From positions 1 through 46,893 of the forward strand of contig PKXQ01000056.1 of the NCBI GenBank assembly GCA_003132405.1: a stretch of 46,893 bases of DNA, read 5' to 3'. The DNA is from Acidobacteriaceae bacterium. Lineage in GTDB: Bacteria; Acidobacteriota; Terriglobia; Terriglobales; Acidobacteriaceae. The notes under the pieces are model-generated. The model saw only the letters and a program-made list of their open reading frames with translations. It searched no databases and was not told where the DNA came from. Below, one piece after another: positions 29,984 through 38,624 of the stretch (its first letter is position 1; the number at the start of each line of letters is the position of its first letter). Position numbers and translations under genes: made by a program.

Positions 29984-31246
29984 CTAGTAAGCCCAGTATG
30001 GCCCTGTCCCGCCCGGTGTGCTCGTACCCTGAATCGCCGTATAGACATTCCGTCCGTAAAAAAACGGCAATCCCCAATCGAAACCATCGATCGTGTTCGG
30101 ACCGGCCAGTTGCCCGAGCACAGCATCGTTCGGAAGGTTGTCGGCATTAGCCACGCTGAAGTTGACCGTGCCCGTGGGCGTTCCGGTGTATCCGGCGTTT
30201 GTAGCCGAGAGATTCAAGGTGGAGTTCGGGCAGTAGAACGCGCTATTGGGATTTTGGCAAGGTGGTATGGAGGCATCCGGGAAAAAGAATGCGTTCGATC
30301 CGCTGTCGAGGAAGCTCTGACTGTACTGCGCGTTATTGAAATTGGTGATGAAGTTGCCATTGTCGTCCACCGGATAGACGGTTGCTCCATTCAATCCGTT
30401 GTTCGACTCGGTCCCAATGCCAAACACGAGCCATCCAGTCAAACTCGTTTCAGGTCCGCTGACCGCGGGCAGTTCGATGATCACTCCGTTATTATCCGCG
30501 GAGAAAAGCGATACGGGGTTGGCCACCTGCTGCGTCAAACTCTCCGCGATCGCGGTGCAGCCGGCGGCGGGACACTCGTAATAGAGATCGGGATTCTGGC
30601 CGGACGAAGGCGGCAGCGCGCACGCGCCGCCGCAATCTTGCGCAAAACTTCCCACACCGATGATGCCGTTCGCGCCTAAATTAGGAACTGTGTCGGCCGG
30701 CCCTCCAGGATTGTTTGCGCACAGAGAGGTTGAGGGCAGCGGATAGGCCGTCTCATTAATCACCTGAACCGGCACGGAACTCGCCTTCTCACTCGCAATC
30801 TCGACATCGGCGGTCTGAACCGGTCCCCATGTGTAGCCGATCACGAAGGGAAGGCACTCCGCCACGGGGTTGCCATCGGTATAATTTTGCTGCGGGAGCG
30901 AAACTGTCAGTTGGGAAGAGAGAATTCTTAGCCCGGAGGACCCGGTATCCACCAGAATACCGTCGATCGTCTGGCAAGTCGAAGTGCCCGGAGTGCACAC
31001 CGTCACGCTGGTAAACGCGCCGTTGGCATAGTTCCCCGCAGGGCCGGTATTCACGGTCAGGGTCGCTACATTCGATCCCGTGGGCGGCGGCGTTTGCTTC
31101 GTAGTCGGTGATGATCCGCCTCCGCAAGCGCCCGCAAACAGTAAGGCTCCGCAAACCGCCGCGGTCGTGATTCCATTCTTGATCGTTATCATTATCATTC
31201 GGTTTTGGTCGGTCACCTTCCGCACCTTATCGCGCGCGCCTGTCAT
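29984..31246 (-). CDS. DUF3443-family lipoprotein with pepsin-like DTGS motif
   Basis: Protein of 420 residues with an export signal and lipobox-like segment (ALLFAGACGGG). The body contains ILVDTGSSGLRI at about 95-106 and a second FLDSGSNAFFF near 313-323. Both resemble the two Asp-Ser/Thr-Gly active-site loops of aspartic proteases, spaced as in a two-lobed enzyme. This is known of the DUF3443 family as a sequence resemblance; activity is not established. The start overlaps the stop of the DUF2844 gene (ATGA), so the pair is translationally coupled. The two families are recurrent partners in Burkholderia- and Acidobacteria-like genomes. Confidence 0.8.
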   Translation of the reverse strand: MTGARDKVRKVTDQNRMIMITIKNGITTAAVCGALLFAGACGGGSSPTTKQTPPPTGSNVATLTVNTGPAGNYANGAFTSVTVCTPGTSTCQTIDGILVDTGSSGLRILSSQLTVSLPQQNYTDGNPVAECLPFVIGYTWGPVQTADVEIASEKASSVPVQVINETAYPLPSTSLCANNPGGPADTVPNLGANGIIGVGSFAQDCGGACALPPSSGQNPDLYYECPAAGCTAIAESLTQQVANPVSLFSADNNGVIIELPAVSGPETSLTGWLVFGIGTESNNGLNGATVYPVDDNGNFITNFNNAQYSQSFLDSGSNAFFFPDASIPPCQNPNSAFYCPNSTLNLSATNAGYTGTPTGTVNFSVANADNLPNDAVLGQLAGPNTIDGFDWGLPFFYGRNVYTAIQGTSTPGGTGPYWAY

Positions 31247-31764
31247 CGGATCGCCTCCGCTTTGACGCTCCCTGGCAGCATGTCAGGAATGTAAGCTCTG
31301 CCCGTGAACGACCGCATATGCCCACCTGACTCCACCACGAGCCCGGGTTGGTGAATCACCAGCGGCCGTCGCCCCGCATGCAAATTCGCCTGCGTCTGCG
31401 CGGCTTGCTGGTACTGCGCAAAGTAGCTAGCCAAGACCTGCCGCATGTCAGGCGGCCATGCCCCCTGCCACGCCACCGCGAACACCTTACCTGTGGCTGC
31501 CGAAACGTATTCGCGCACGACCACTCCGCTCGCAGCTGTGATCTCATGGAGGGTATAGCTTTCGGATTGCGTACTACGTAGACTGCCCTGCATGTGCGCC
31601 TGATCGGCTTGCACCGAACTCACGTTCTCGCCAAGTCCTGCGAAAGCAGGCAAGGCGATCATCAGCATCATTGCCGAAATTATCGCTGTCCTTACGACCC
31701 ACGTCGTCTTGGCGACCCACGTCGCACCAAGGCGATGGCGTGGAAGAATCTGTTTTTCAATCAT
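31243..31764 (-). CDS. DUF2844-family secreted protein
   Basis: Protein of 173 residues starting at MIEKQILPRHR behind an AAAGGAG site. A longer frame from 31845 lacks such a site. A hydrophobic signal segment (TAIISAMMLMIALPAFAGLG) is followed by a domain with the DUF2844 pattern: short beta-rich stretches (SYTLHEITAASGVVVREYV, KVFAVAWQGAWPPDMRQVL). It precedes and overlaps the DUF3443 gene by 4 bases, so it is probably a partner or chaperone of that lipoprotein. The function is unknown. Confidence 0.78.
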   Translation of the reverse strand: MIEKQILPRHRLGATWVAKTTWVVRTAIISAMMLMIALPAFAGLGENVSSVQADQAHMQGSLRSTQSESYTLHEITAASGVVVREYVSAATGKVFAVAWQGAWPPDMRQVLASYFAQYQQAAQTQANLHAGRRPLVIHQPGLVVESGGHMRSFTGRAYIPDMLPGSVKAEAIR

Positions 31765-32034
31765 GAAGAGGCACTCCTTTGGCCAGAACGCAACGCGTTG
31801 GAAGCGAAACAAACTAAAAGAGAAGCTACCAGCGATGTCAGTCACTCAGTCAAGACACAGGTTTGGCCCCGGAGGTCGTCTACGGCCCGAGGTTTGCAGA
31901 TTACAACGCAGCTGCGGCCACATAGCTTCCAGTTAGTTTTTTAGAGTGGCGATTCGCTTGGCGGGTTGCCGTGTGCAACGTAAGAGTTTGTAAAGAAAAT
32001 GTCGCCAGTCGATGCCCTTCAGCGCTGGTTGGTC
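31765..32034. other. Spacer between dnaE2 and DUF2844 gene
   Basis: Both flanking genes run on the minus strand. The region upstream of the DUF2844 gene contains GC-rich inverted segments but no pattern I recognise as a known riboswitch. No gene seen. Confidence 0.35.
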
Positions 32035-35000
32035 TCAATGAAAATCGTGCGACACCGTCTCTGCCTTCGTAACTCGAAGCGGCGAAACTTTTTCTGCCCG
32101 TATATGAATAACGTTGTCTTGGTTCTGCAAAATCCCTTCGATCATCACGAAGCGCTCGGAGATCAGCAACACGCGATTTTTCTGCAGCAGGTCAGGGCTG
32201 AAAATCGCATTGGCGATGCCCGTTTCATCTTCCAGGCTCATGAACATCATTCCCTTGGCTGTACCGGGCCGCTGGCGGGCAATCACGCATCCGCCAATGC
32301 GCAAGCGCCGTCCATTCGGAAGATGTGCCAGATCGCAAGCGCGAATAATCCCCATCTTTTTCATTTCTGCTCGCCGATACTGCATGGGATGCGGCCCCAC
32401 GGTCAGCCCGGTTGCGCGAAAGTCGGCCACCAACCGTTCTTCGTCCGTCATCGCCGCAAGTGGTGATCCCTCCCCAATTTCCGGCAACTCATCTTCCGGT
32501 AGCTCATCGAGCAACGGCCCCGACCAGCGGACCGCCCGCTCCACCTGCCAAAGCGCATCGCGCCGATGAAGTTTAAGGTTTTGTCTTTCACTGGCAACTG
32601 ACGACTGGCCACTGGCCACTGAATTAAGCGCGCCAATTTCCGCCAGCGTCGTCAATTCATCCTTGCGCAACTCGGGCACGCGGCGGGCCAAATCCTGAAT
32701 CGAAGCAAACGGAGCCAAACTGCGCTCACGAACCAATGCCTGCCCTCCCGGCTCGCGCAACCCGCGCGCGTATTTCAGGCCCAGACGTACTGCAATATTC
32801 TTACCGGCAAAATCATTGCCTTTACTGGCCACTAGCAACTGGCCGCTGGCAACTGCTTCCAAACTGCACTTCCAATCCGAACGGGTCACATCCATGGGCA
32901 ACATTTTCAATCCGTGCCGCTGCGCATCTTTCACAATTGTCGCAGGATGATAAAAACCCATCGGCTGATTATTGAGCAGCGCTGCCGTAAAAGCCGCCAG
33001 GTAATGACATTTCAAATAAGCGCTGGCATAAGCAATCAAGGCAAAGCTCGCGGCATGCGATTCGGGAAATCCATAAAGCGCAAACGAAGTGATCGCCTGG
33101 ATAATCTGCTCCTGCGTCTCGCCGAGAATTCCATTGCGTGTCATGCCGGCGCGCAACTTCTCTTCGATCACTTTCATTCGCGCTTCCGAACGCTTGAATC
33201 CCATGGCGCGGCGCAACTCTTCCGCCTCGCCGCCGGTGAAGTTGGCCGTGATCATGGCCATGCGCAGCAACTGCTCCTGAAACAGCGGCACGCCCAGGGT
33301 GCGGCCGAGCACCGTCTCGAGCGACGGATGCGGGTATGTGACATCTTCTCTGCCTTGCCGCCGCTTGAGAAATGGATTGACCATATTCCCCACGATCGGC
33401 CCCGGCCTGATGATCGCCACCTGCACGACGATGTCGTAAAACTTTTTTGGCATGAGCCGCGGCAGGCACGCCATCTGCGCCCGGCTCTCCACCTGGAACA
33501 TTCCCACCGTGTCGGCTTTTTGCAGTGTCGAATAAACGACGGGATCCTCCGCCGGAAGATGCGCCAGATCTACGTCTTCGTGATAGTGATCGCGAATCAG
33601 TTCGAGAGAATCTTTGAGCGCGGCCATCATGCCGAGGCCCAGCAGATCGACTTTGATGATGCCCATGTCGGCGCAATCTTCTTTATCCCACTGCACGACC
33701 ACGCGGCCCGGCATGGACGCGGGCTCCAGTGGCACGACAGAATCAAGCCGGCCTTCACAGATAACCATTCCTCCAGAATGCTGGCCCAGATGGCGCGGCA
33801 AATCCCGCGCCGCGAGACACAACTCGAAATATTTGCGAATCCGCGGATGCTTAAGATCGAGGCCGGCATCACATAGGCGGCGATCCAGCGCATCATGCTC
33901 GTCTTTGAATTCCCAGGTTGCGACCGCCGCTGAAATTCTTTTCAGCGTATCGTCGTCGAAGCCCATCGCCTTGCCCATCTCGCGCGCCGCCATGCGATTG
34001 CGATAGGTGATCACGTTGGCGGTCATCGCCGCGCCGCGCTGTCCGTAGCGTTGATAGACATGCTGGATAACGCGTTCGCGTTCGCCGCCACTCGGCAAAT
34101 CAAGATCGATGTCAGGCCATTCGCCGCGTTCCTCGGAAAGAAAACGCTCAAACAACAATTCCATCCCGATAGGATCAACTGCTGTAATACCGAGCGAGTA
34201 GCAAACTGCGCTATTGGCGGCCGATCCGCGGCCCTGCACCAGAATTTTCTGCTCGCGGCAGTAGCGCACTATGTCCCAGACGATCAAAAAATAGCCGGCC
34301 AGTTTCAGATGGTCGATCAAATTTAATTCGCGTTCGATTTGCCGGCGCGCGCGCTTTTTCAACTCCGCGTCCGCCCGGCCGTACCGGCTCTGCCATCCTT
34401 CCCGCGTGCGTTCGCGCAGAAACGACATCATCGTTTCTCCCTCCGGCACGGGATAACGTGGAAACTCATATCCCAAATCATTGAGCGCGAATTCCAGCCG
34501 CGAAGAGAGTTCGAGAGTGTTGGTGATGGCCTGCGGAACATCCGCAAAGAGCGCTCGCATTCCCGCGGGAGATTTGAGAGAGCGTTCGGCATTGCGCGCC
34601 AGCAGGCGGCCGGCAGTAGCCAGCGTGCGATGATGGCGCAACGCGGTGAATGCATCTGCCAGTTCGCGCTCCCGAGGCGACGCATAATTCACGCCATTGG
34701 TCGCGAGCAGCGGCAGCTGCAAAGCCTCTGCAATTTGAATCGCAACCCGATTGCGATATTCCTCATCGCGATGATAATGCCGTTGCAATTCGACGTAAAC
34801 ATTTGCTCGCCCAAATATTTCCGTCAATCGCCGGACTGCTTCGCACGCCGCCTGCGGCCCAGCTTGTCTGAGCGCTGCAGCCAGCGGCCCCTCTTCTCCG
34901 CCGGTCAAACAAATCAAGCCGTCGGCATGCTCGATAAAATCCGCATCCTCCGCAGAGGCTCCTTCCTTGCGGCCAACCCACAATTTCATTTTTGTTATCA

Positions 35001-35289
35001 GGCGGCAAAGGTTTTGATAGCCCGCGCGCGAAGCAACCAGCAGCGGGAGCCGAAATTGACCACTGAGAGAGGGCGGAAGAGCAGCGCATGTGATTTCCGC
35101 CCCAATATGCGCCTTGATCTTCGCTTTTTTTGCGGCGAGATGAAAACGCGGCGAGCTGTAGAGCCCATCGCGATCAAGCATGGCCATCGCCGGCATCGCA
35201 AGGTTTGCGCACACCGCAACTAATTCCTCGGGAAGCGAAGCACCTTCGAGAAAGCTGAATGCGGAGCGGGAGTGGAGTTCAATGTACAT
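32035..35289 (-). CDS. dnaE2: Error-prone DNA polymerase DnaE2 (ImuC)
   Basis: Alpha-subunit-type C-family polymerase of 1084 residues that performs damage-tolerant DNA synthesis with ImuA and ImuB. An N-terminal PHP domain starts with HSRSAFSFLEGASLP. The polymerase active site includes GRGSAANSAVCYSLGI and the catalytic acidic loop PDIDLDLPSG (near 393). Other landmarks are QHSGGMVICEG and GFPESHAASFALIAYASAYL. A C-terminal OB-fold spans about 990-1075. Two stretches near 811-822 (VASGQLLVAS) and 886-899 (VASGQSSVAS) are translated copies of a short dispersed DNA repeat and are not part of the normal family sequence. They sit at loops flanking a conserved GLKYARGL helix, and the frame is kept. 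Confidence 0.95.
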   Translation of the reverse strand: MYIELHSRSAFSFLEGASLPEELVAVCANLAMPAMAMLDRDGLYSSPRFHLAAKKAKIKAHIGAEITCAALPPSLSGQFRLPLLVASRAGYQNLCRLITKMKLWVGRKEGASAEDADFIEHADGLICLTGGEEGPLAAALRQAGPQAACEAVRRLTEIFGRANVYVELQRHYHRDEEYRNRVAIQIAEALQLPLLATNGVNYASPRERELADAFTALRHHRTLATAGRLLARNAERSLKSPAGMRALFADVPQAITNTLELSSRLEFALNDLGYEFPRYPVPEGETMMSFLRERTREGWQSRYGRADAELKKRARRQIERELNLIDHLKLAGYFLIVWDIVRYCREQKILVQGRGSAANSAVCYSLGITAVDPIGMELLFERFLSEERGEWPDIDLDLPSGGERERVIQHVYQRYGQRGAAMTANVITYRNRMAAREMGKAMGFDDDTLKRISAAVATWEFKDEHDALDRRLCDAGLDLKHPRIRKYFELCLAARDLPRHLGQHSGGMVICEGRLDSVVPLEPASMPGRVVVQWDKEDCADMGIIKVDLLGLGMMAALKDSLELIRDHYHEDVDLAHLPAEDPVVYSTLQKADTVGMFQVESRAQMACLPRLMPKKFYDIVVQVAIIRPGPIVGNMVNPFLKRRQGREDVTYPHPSLETVLGRTLGVPLFQEQLLRMAMITANFTGGEAEELRRAMGFKRSEARMKVIEEKLRAGMTRNGILGETQEQIIQAITSFALYGFPESHAASFALIAYASAYLKCHYLAAFTAALLNNQPMGFYHPATIVKDAQRHGLKMLPMDVTRSDWKCSLEAVASGQLLVASKGNDFAGKNIAVRLGLKYARGLREPGGQALVRERSLAPFASIQDLARRVPELRKDELTTLAEIGALNSVASGQSSVASERQNLKLHRRDALWQVERAVRWSGPLLDELPEDELPEIGEGSPLAAMTDEERLVADFRATGLTVGPHPMQYRRAEMKKMGIIRACDLAHLPNGRRLRIGGCVIARQRPGTAKGMMFMSLEDETGIANAIFSPDLLQKNRVLLISERFVMIEGILQNQDNVIHIRAEKVSPLRVTKAETVSHDFH
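32590..32631. repeat. Dispersed short repeat inside dnaE2 (copy 1)
   Basis: Made of tandem variants of ACTGGCCACTGGC / CAACTGACGACTGGCC. The minus-strand reading gives SVASGQSSVAS in frame in DnaE2. The same type of sequence recurs at 32824, 35290, 37092 and 37376. Confidence 0.75.
32824..32857. repeat. Dispersed short repeat inside dnaE2 (copy 2)
   Basis: ACTGGCCACTAGCAACTGGC followed by CGCTGGCAACTG. In frame it encodes AVASGQLLVAS in DnaE2. Closely similar to the copy 200 bases away. Confidence 0.75.
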
Positions 35290-35333
35290 CAGCTTTCCAG
35301 CTCTCAGCCGTCAGCTATCAGTTAGCTCTCGCC
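35290..35333. repeat. Dispersed short repeat between imuB and dnaE2
   Basis: AGCTCTCAGCCGTCAGCTAT followed by CAGTTAGCTCTC. Variant of the CAGCTATCAG / CAGCTCTCAG family, in the 68-base gap between imuB and dnaE2. Confidence 0.7.
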
Positions 35334-35357
35334 ACTGAGAAACCGAGAATTGTCTTC

Positions 35358-37088
35358 CTAGTCATACATTCCTTCCACAAACCACTTTCCACTTAGCCTG
35401 TCCTGCACCAGGCGATAGAGAACGAGTTGTTCATTATCCGAAGACACGGCAATGTCCCACTCCTCGCGCGACCAACCTTCCTGTTCGGACCAATCGCCGG
35501 AAGAGCGCCAAGGGCCGGCTGTCCAGACAATTTCACCGGCAATATCTTCGCGATCAAGGCAGCACAGTTGCACCGGCTTCGCTTCGCGCACGGTAACGCT
35601 CGCGACCAGCGGCGGACGAAACAGGCGCAGCGCAATCACCGCGCTCATTTTTTCTTCGCCATTTATTTTTATATTTTCTGCATGACTTTCTGCGAGTTCG
35701 CATGTCTTTTCGTTCCCTTGCATGGACATATTTTCTTCATCTTTCTTTCGATTTCCCGACGACTTGACTTTCGTTCTTAATTTGAGCGCAGGTTCCACCG
35801 GCGCGAAGTGCCGCATCGCAAACCCGCCTTCACGATGCGTATCCAGCAACTCCACCGACCCCACTCTTCCCTCCCCCACAATTCCCGCGATGCGTGCCAG
35901 CGTCAGCTCCAGCTTTTCCGGCTCGGGAAAAACCGGCTGAAACAATCCACTCTGCAGGGCTCGCGGACGCGCAGGCTGCGCCGACAAATCAATTTTCACG
36001 ATGGGCGCTCCCGGCAGATGCGCCTGTAAATCAAGCTGCAATAATTTCAGAAATACTCTCGCGTCGAGCATGGGCGTCGGCAGGCTTAAAGTGCGAGTGA
36101 ACTTTTGGTCGATTTTTCCGGCAAGTTTGTAAGTTGGCGTCTCCGCAAACGACGCGTCATCGTTCACCTGCGATGCAGAGAGTTTCAATTCCAGACGCAA
36201 CTCCTGCGCCGCCAGCGCTCGCGCGCTCAAGCGTGCACACAATTGTTCCAGCATGCGATTGAGCAAAAATGCCAGCGGCTCCAGCAACACGATGGGATGT
36301 TCCAGTTCCACGCTCTCGGCAAAAATCAACTGCGGTTCCCACACGCGCAAATTGCGCTGCACGGCGCCCCGCGCTAACTGTTGCAGACGGATTCCCTGCT
36401 GCCCCAATCGCTCGCTGACCGGAACTTCGGGCAGAGCCGCCAGCGCCCGCAATTTGCGAATGCCCCAGCGGTCCAACGTTTCCGACCAGCGGGCAGCCTG
36501 CTCAACATCGGAAGGAAAGCTGGAAAAGCCAGAAGAAAAAGTGGAAGAAAAACTTTCCAGCAGCACATCCACCGGCAGATTTCCGAGACGTTCGGCTTCA
36601 CGACCTTCAGGAATCAAAGTCACGCCGGGGAGCCCACGAGCCGCGAGCAGGGCGGCGTCCGGGTTTGCCGCCATGGCTATGTATGCTTCCAGTCCCAACT
36701 GAGAAACATGTTGCGACAAATTGCTCGCAATCTTCGGCAAGGGACCGAGCAGCGGCTCGAGGCCGGCAAGGTTCAACAGCACGATGCCGGGCGAGGTATC
36801 TTCCACTTCCGGAGAAAACGACTGCACACAATCGAGGAGAGCAGCGTGCGCTGACGACTCCTGCGACTCCGAGCGTGCACGCAGAACGAGGTTTTCCCAT
36901 GCTTCGAGTTGCGACTTAGTCGCGCCTACCTCTACTCCTGATTGCCGCGCTCTTTCGTTGAGAGCCACGACTTTTTCCAGCGGAGGCCGGCCGCCGCCCA
37001 GCACCGCGACCGAGCGCCCGCGCAACTCAGGCTCAAAGCGAACGATCGCTTGCACGGAAAAATCGGGAATGAAAATACAGGCAAACAT
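35358..37088 (-). CDS. imuB: ImuB, Y-family polymerase-like subunit
   Basis: Protein of 576 residues, inactive Y-family polymerase relative that bridges DnaE2 to the sliding clamp. The palm and finger region starts at MFACIFIPDFSVQAIVRFEP. The acidic residues of active Y-family polymerases are not all conserved, which is usual for ImuB. The thumb/HhH part includes ETLDRWGIRKLRALAALPEV (near 206-225), and a little-finger domain follows. A linker around 450-485 is rich in Lys/Glu/Ser. The last part (RLFRPPLVASVTVREAKPVQ, then SGDWSEQEGWSREEWDIAV) fits the ImuB C-terminal domain. It lies between imuA and dnaE2 on the same strand, as in canonical cassettes. Confidence 0.92.
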   Translation of the reverse strand: MFACIFIPDFSVQAIVRFEPELRGRSVAVLGGGRPPLEKVVALNERARQSGVEVGATKSQLEAWENLVLRARSESQESSAHAALLDCVQSFSPEVEDTSPGIVLLNLAGLEPLLGPLPKIASNLSQHVSQLGLEAYIAMAANPDAALLAARGLPGVTLIPEGREAERLGNLPVDVLLESFSSTFSSGFSSFPSDVEQAARWSETLDRWGIRKLRALAALPEVPVSERLGQQGIRLQQLARGAVQRNLRVWEPQLIFAESVELEHPIVLLEPLAFLLNRMLEQLCARLSARALAAQELRLELKLSASQVNDDASFAETPTYKLAGKIDQKFTRTLSLPTPMLDARVFLKLLQLDLQAHLPGAPIVKIDLSAQPARPRALQSGLFQPVFPEPEKLELTLARIAGIVGEGRVGSVELLDTHREGGFAMRHFAPVEPALKLRTKVKSSGNRKKDEENMSMQGNEKTCELAESHAENIKINGEEKMSAVIALRLFRPPLVASVTVREAKPVQLCCLDREDIAGEIVWTAGPWRSSGDWSEQEGWSREEWDIAVSSDNEQLVLYRLVQDRLSGKWFVEGMYD

Positions 37089-37091
37089 GGG

Positions 37092-37120
37092 GGATCAGCT
37101 ATCAGTTGTCAGCTCTCAGT
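37092..37120. repeat. Dispersed short repeat between imuA and imuB
   Basis: GATCAGCTATCAGTTGTCAG followed by CTCTCAGT. Same family as the copies in dnaE2 and imuA. It lies in the 125-base gap between imuA and imuB. Confidence 0.75.
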
Positions 37121-37213
37121 AAAGACTCATGCTTCAAATAACAATGACGAATGATGGCGATAAGAATTCTGAGTCTGTAACTGGAACCAGTGATTTCGAA
37201 CTTATGAAATAAA

Positions 37214-38197
37214 CTATCCCGCCCATGCGGCTCGACTCTGGAAACTTGCTCTGGTTGATTGCACTGGCTTGCGCTCCAACTTGCGTTCCAGGCGCGAACA
37301 CATCAACTCGACGGTGATTTCAAATTGATCTAACAATTCCGCATGCGATAACTCCGCATGCATGGGCGGTTTTCCTGATAGCTGACATCTGATCGCTGAC
37401 AGCTTTTTCGCGCCTGACACCTTCAGCAGCATCGACGAGCAACTCCCGGCAATGGGCTGCCGTTCCAATACCAGCAGCACGGTCGGCGTATGCTCAACCG
37501 CGCGTCGAAAGCGGAACCACGATGCCAGAGGAATTCGCCGCGCACTCGCCATCGGAACATCGCCGAGATCGAGGGCGATCATTCCGAAACCATTGCTCTG
37601 CAGCAGCAAGTCGGTGACTTTCAGAACTTGCCCCAACCGCGATTCCCAACGCTGGCCTTCCGGATGGAGCCCCGGACTCCTCTTCCCCGGCAATTCCTCA
37701 GATCGAGAGTTTGTTCTACGCCCGGCCGATGGAGGTTTACGTGAGGGATATTTTTCTCCGCATCGCACCCACAGCAAACGGCTCATCTCCATACCCGCCG
37801 CTGCGGCAGATGCGGGATCGAACGCATCGCCCGTATCCACCAGCGCGCAAACTTCTCCGCGCTCGGTGGCGCGGGCCAGCGCGAAAAGCAATATGCTGGT
37901 CCTCCCCGAAGAGGCCGTGCCGCAGATTTCCGTGAGGCAACCGCGAGCCAGGCCGCCCGTCAGTGAATCCAGTTGCGCGAGGCCGCTTGAAACCATTTCC
38001 GGCGTCGCGCGCACCTCCAGGCGCGAAGCAGGAACGACCGCTGCCAACTTGGGGCTTGCGCCCATAAGGGCTGAAATCTCCGCAGCATTCCTAATGATCT
38101 TCGCGGCCGTGGGGCGCGGAGAAACTGAAGGAGCCGCCGAAGAGAAAATAAAATGGCGGCCAGTGGCCGCCGATGAAAAAACCGGAGAGGCAGACAT
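37214..38197 (-). CDS. imuA: ImuA, RecA-like protein of the translesion cassette
   Basis: Protein of 327 residues with a divergent RecA-like core: LDSLTGGLARGCLTEICGTA, then SSGRTSILLFALARA (Walker A-like, near 118-126), CALVDTGDAF (Walker B-like) and MIALDLGDVP. ImuA proteins support mutagenic repair by ImuB and DnaE2. Residues about 264-274 (KLSAIRCQLSGK) are encoded by an in-frame copy of the dispersed repeat. It is the first gene of the imuA-imuB-dnaE2 operon. A promoter with TTGACA and GATACT at 17-base spacing, plus a candidate LexA site, lies 56-108 bases upstream, consistent with SOS control. Confidence 0.88.
   Translation of the reverse strand: MSASPVFSSAATGRHFIFSSAAPSVSPRPTAAKIIRNAAEISALMGASPKLAAVVPASRLEVRATPEMVSSGLAQLDSLTGGLARGCLTEICGTASSGRTSILLFALARATERGEVCALVDTGDAFDPASAAAAGMEMSRLLWVRCGEKYPSRKPPSAGRRTNSRSEELPGKRSPGLHPEGQRWESRLGQVLKVTDLLLQSNGFGMIALDLGDVPMASARRIPLASWFRFRRAVEHTPTVLLVLERQPIAGSCSSMLLKVSGAKKLSAIRCQLSGKPPMHAELSHAELLDQFEITVELMCSRLERKLERKPVQSTRASFQSRAAWAG
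37376..37404. repeat. Dispersed short repeat inside imuA
   Basis: TGATAGCTGACATCTGATCG followed by CTGACAGCT. It is translated in frame within ImuA and is absent from the family pattern as I know it. Confidence 0.7.
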
Positions 38198-38252
38198 ACT
38201 TTCTCACAATTGTCAGGGAACGTAGAGGGCTTGTGCCCCCCCCCGAGGACGT

Positions 38253-38305
38253 ATTCGTTTTTTGTTCGCCTATAAAAGTATCTCTCTTTGGCTGGCCATT
38301 GTCAA
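38253..38305 (-). promoter_or_regulatory. imuA promoter with candidate LexA box
   Basis: On the minus strand TTGACA (38305-38300) and GATACT (38282-38277) are separated by exactly 17 bases. Just downstream of the expected transcription start, at 38267-38253, is GAAC-N7-GAAT. This is one mismatch from the direct-repeat LexA box GAAC-N7-GAAC (GTTC-N7-GTTC) known in Alphaproteobacteria. The site is 56 bases before the imuA start. Whether the LexA of this organism reads this motif is not known. Confidence 0.5.
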
Positions 38306-38467
38306 GTTAGTTCTGTCAAAATCCTTGGAGCAAAGCGCAACTTGCAGATTTATAAAGCTTTTCCATGAAATTTCTATGGGTTGCTTTTTGATCGTTCGAA
38401 GTCTCGCTTTCACAGAACGACCGAGACAATGCACGCTGCGACCCCTATGTCTGCAATCCACTTTTGT

Positions 38468-38473
38468 TATAAT
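38468..38473 (+). promoter_or_regulatory. -10 box of the tRNA-Glu promoter
   Basis: A perfect TATAAT lies 20 bases before the tRNA 5' end. No convincing -35 box is seen at the usual distance. Confidence 0.5.
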
Positions 38474-38493
38474 CGGATTTTCGTCGCACCTGC

Positions 38494-38568
38494 GGCGCTA
38501 TCGTCTAGGGGTTAGGACGGAAGATTCTCAATCTTCAAACCCGGGTTCGATTCCCGGTAGCGCTACCA
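38494..38568 (+). tRNA. tRNA-Glu (anticodon CTC)
   Basis: The acceptor stem GGCGCTA pairs with TAGCGCT (one G-T at the end). The anticodon stem GAAGA/TCTTC holds the loop TTCTCAA with anticodon CTC (Glu, GAG codon). The T arm is CCGGG-TTCGATT-CCCGG, and the CCA end is encoded. The D arm contains the usual GGGGTTAGG. The integrase gene starts 57 bases after its 3' end, so this gene is the probable attachment site of the island. No second copy of its 3' end was seen in the window. Confidence 0.95.
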
Positions 38569-38624
38569 ACCTTCCTTAAGCCATTTTCTTGCAATAGGTT
38601 GTAGCCTGCCAAAATTTTGTCACG

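Noticed and set aside
32914..33876. Plus-strand frame of 320 codons inside dnaE2
   Set aside because: Antisense shadow of a well-conserved polymerase gene.
38236..38245. Run of C bases before imuA
   Set aside because: A simple homopolymer in the 5' leader; no evidence of phase variation since it lies outside the coding frame.
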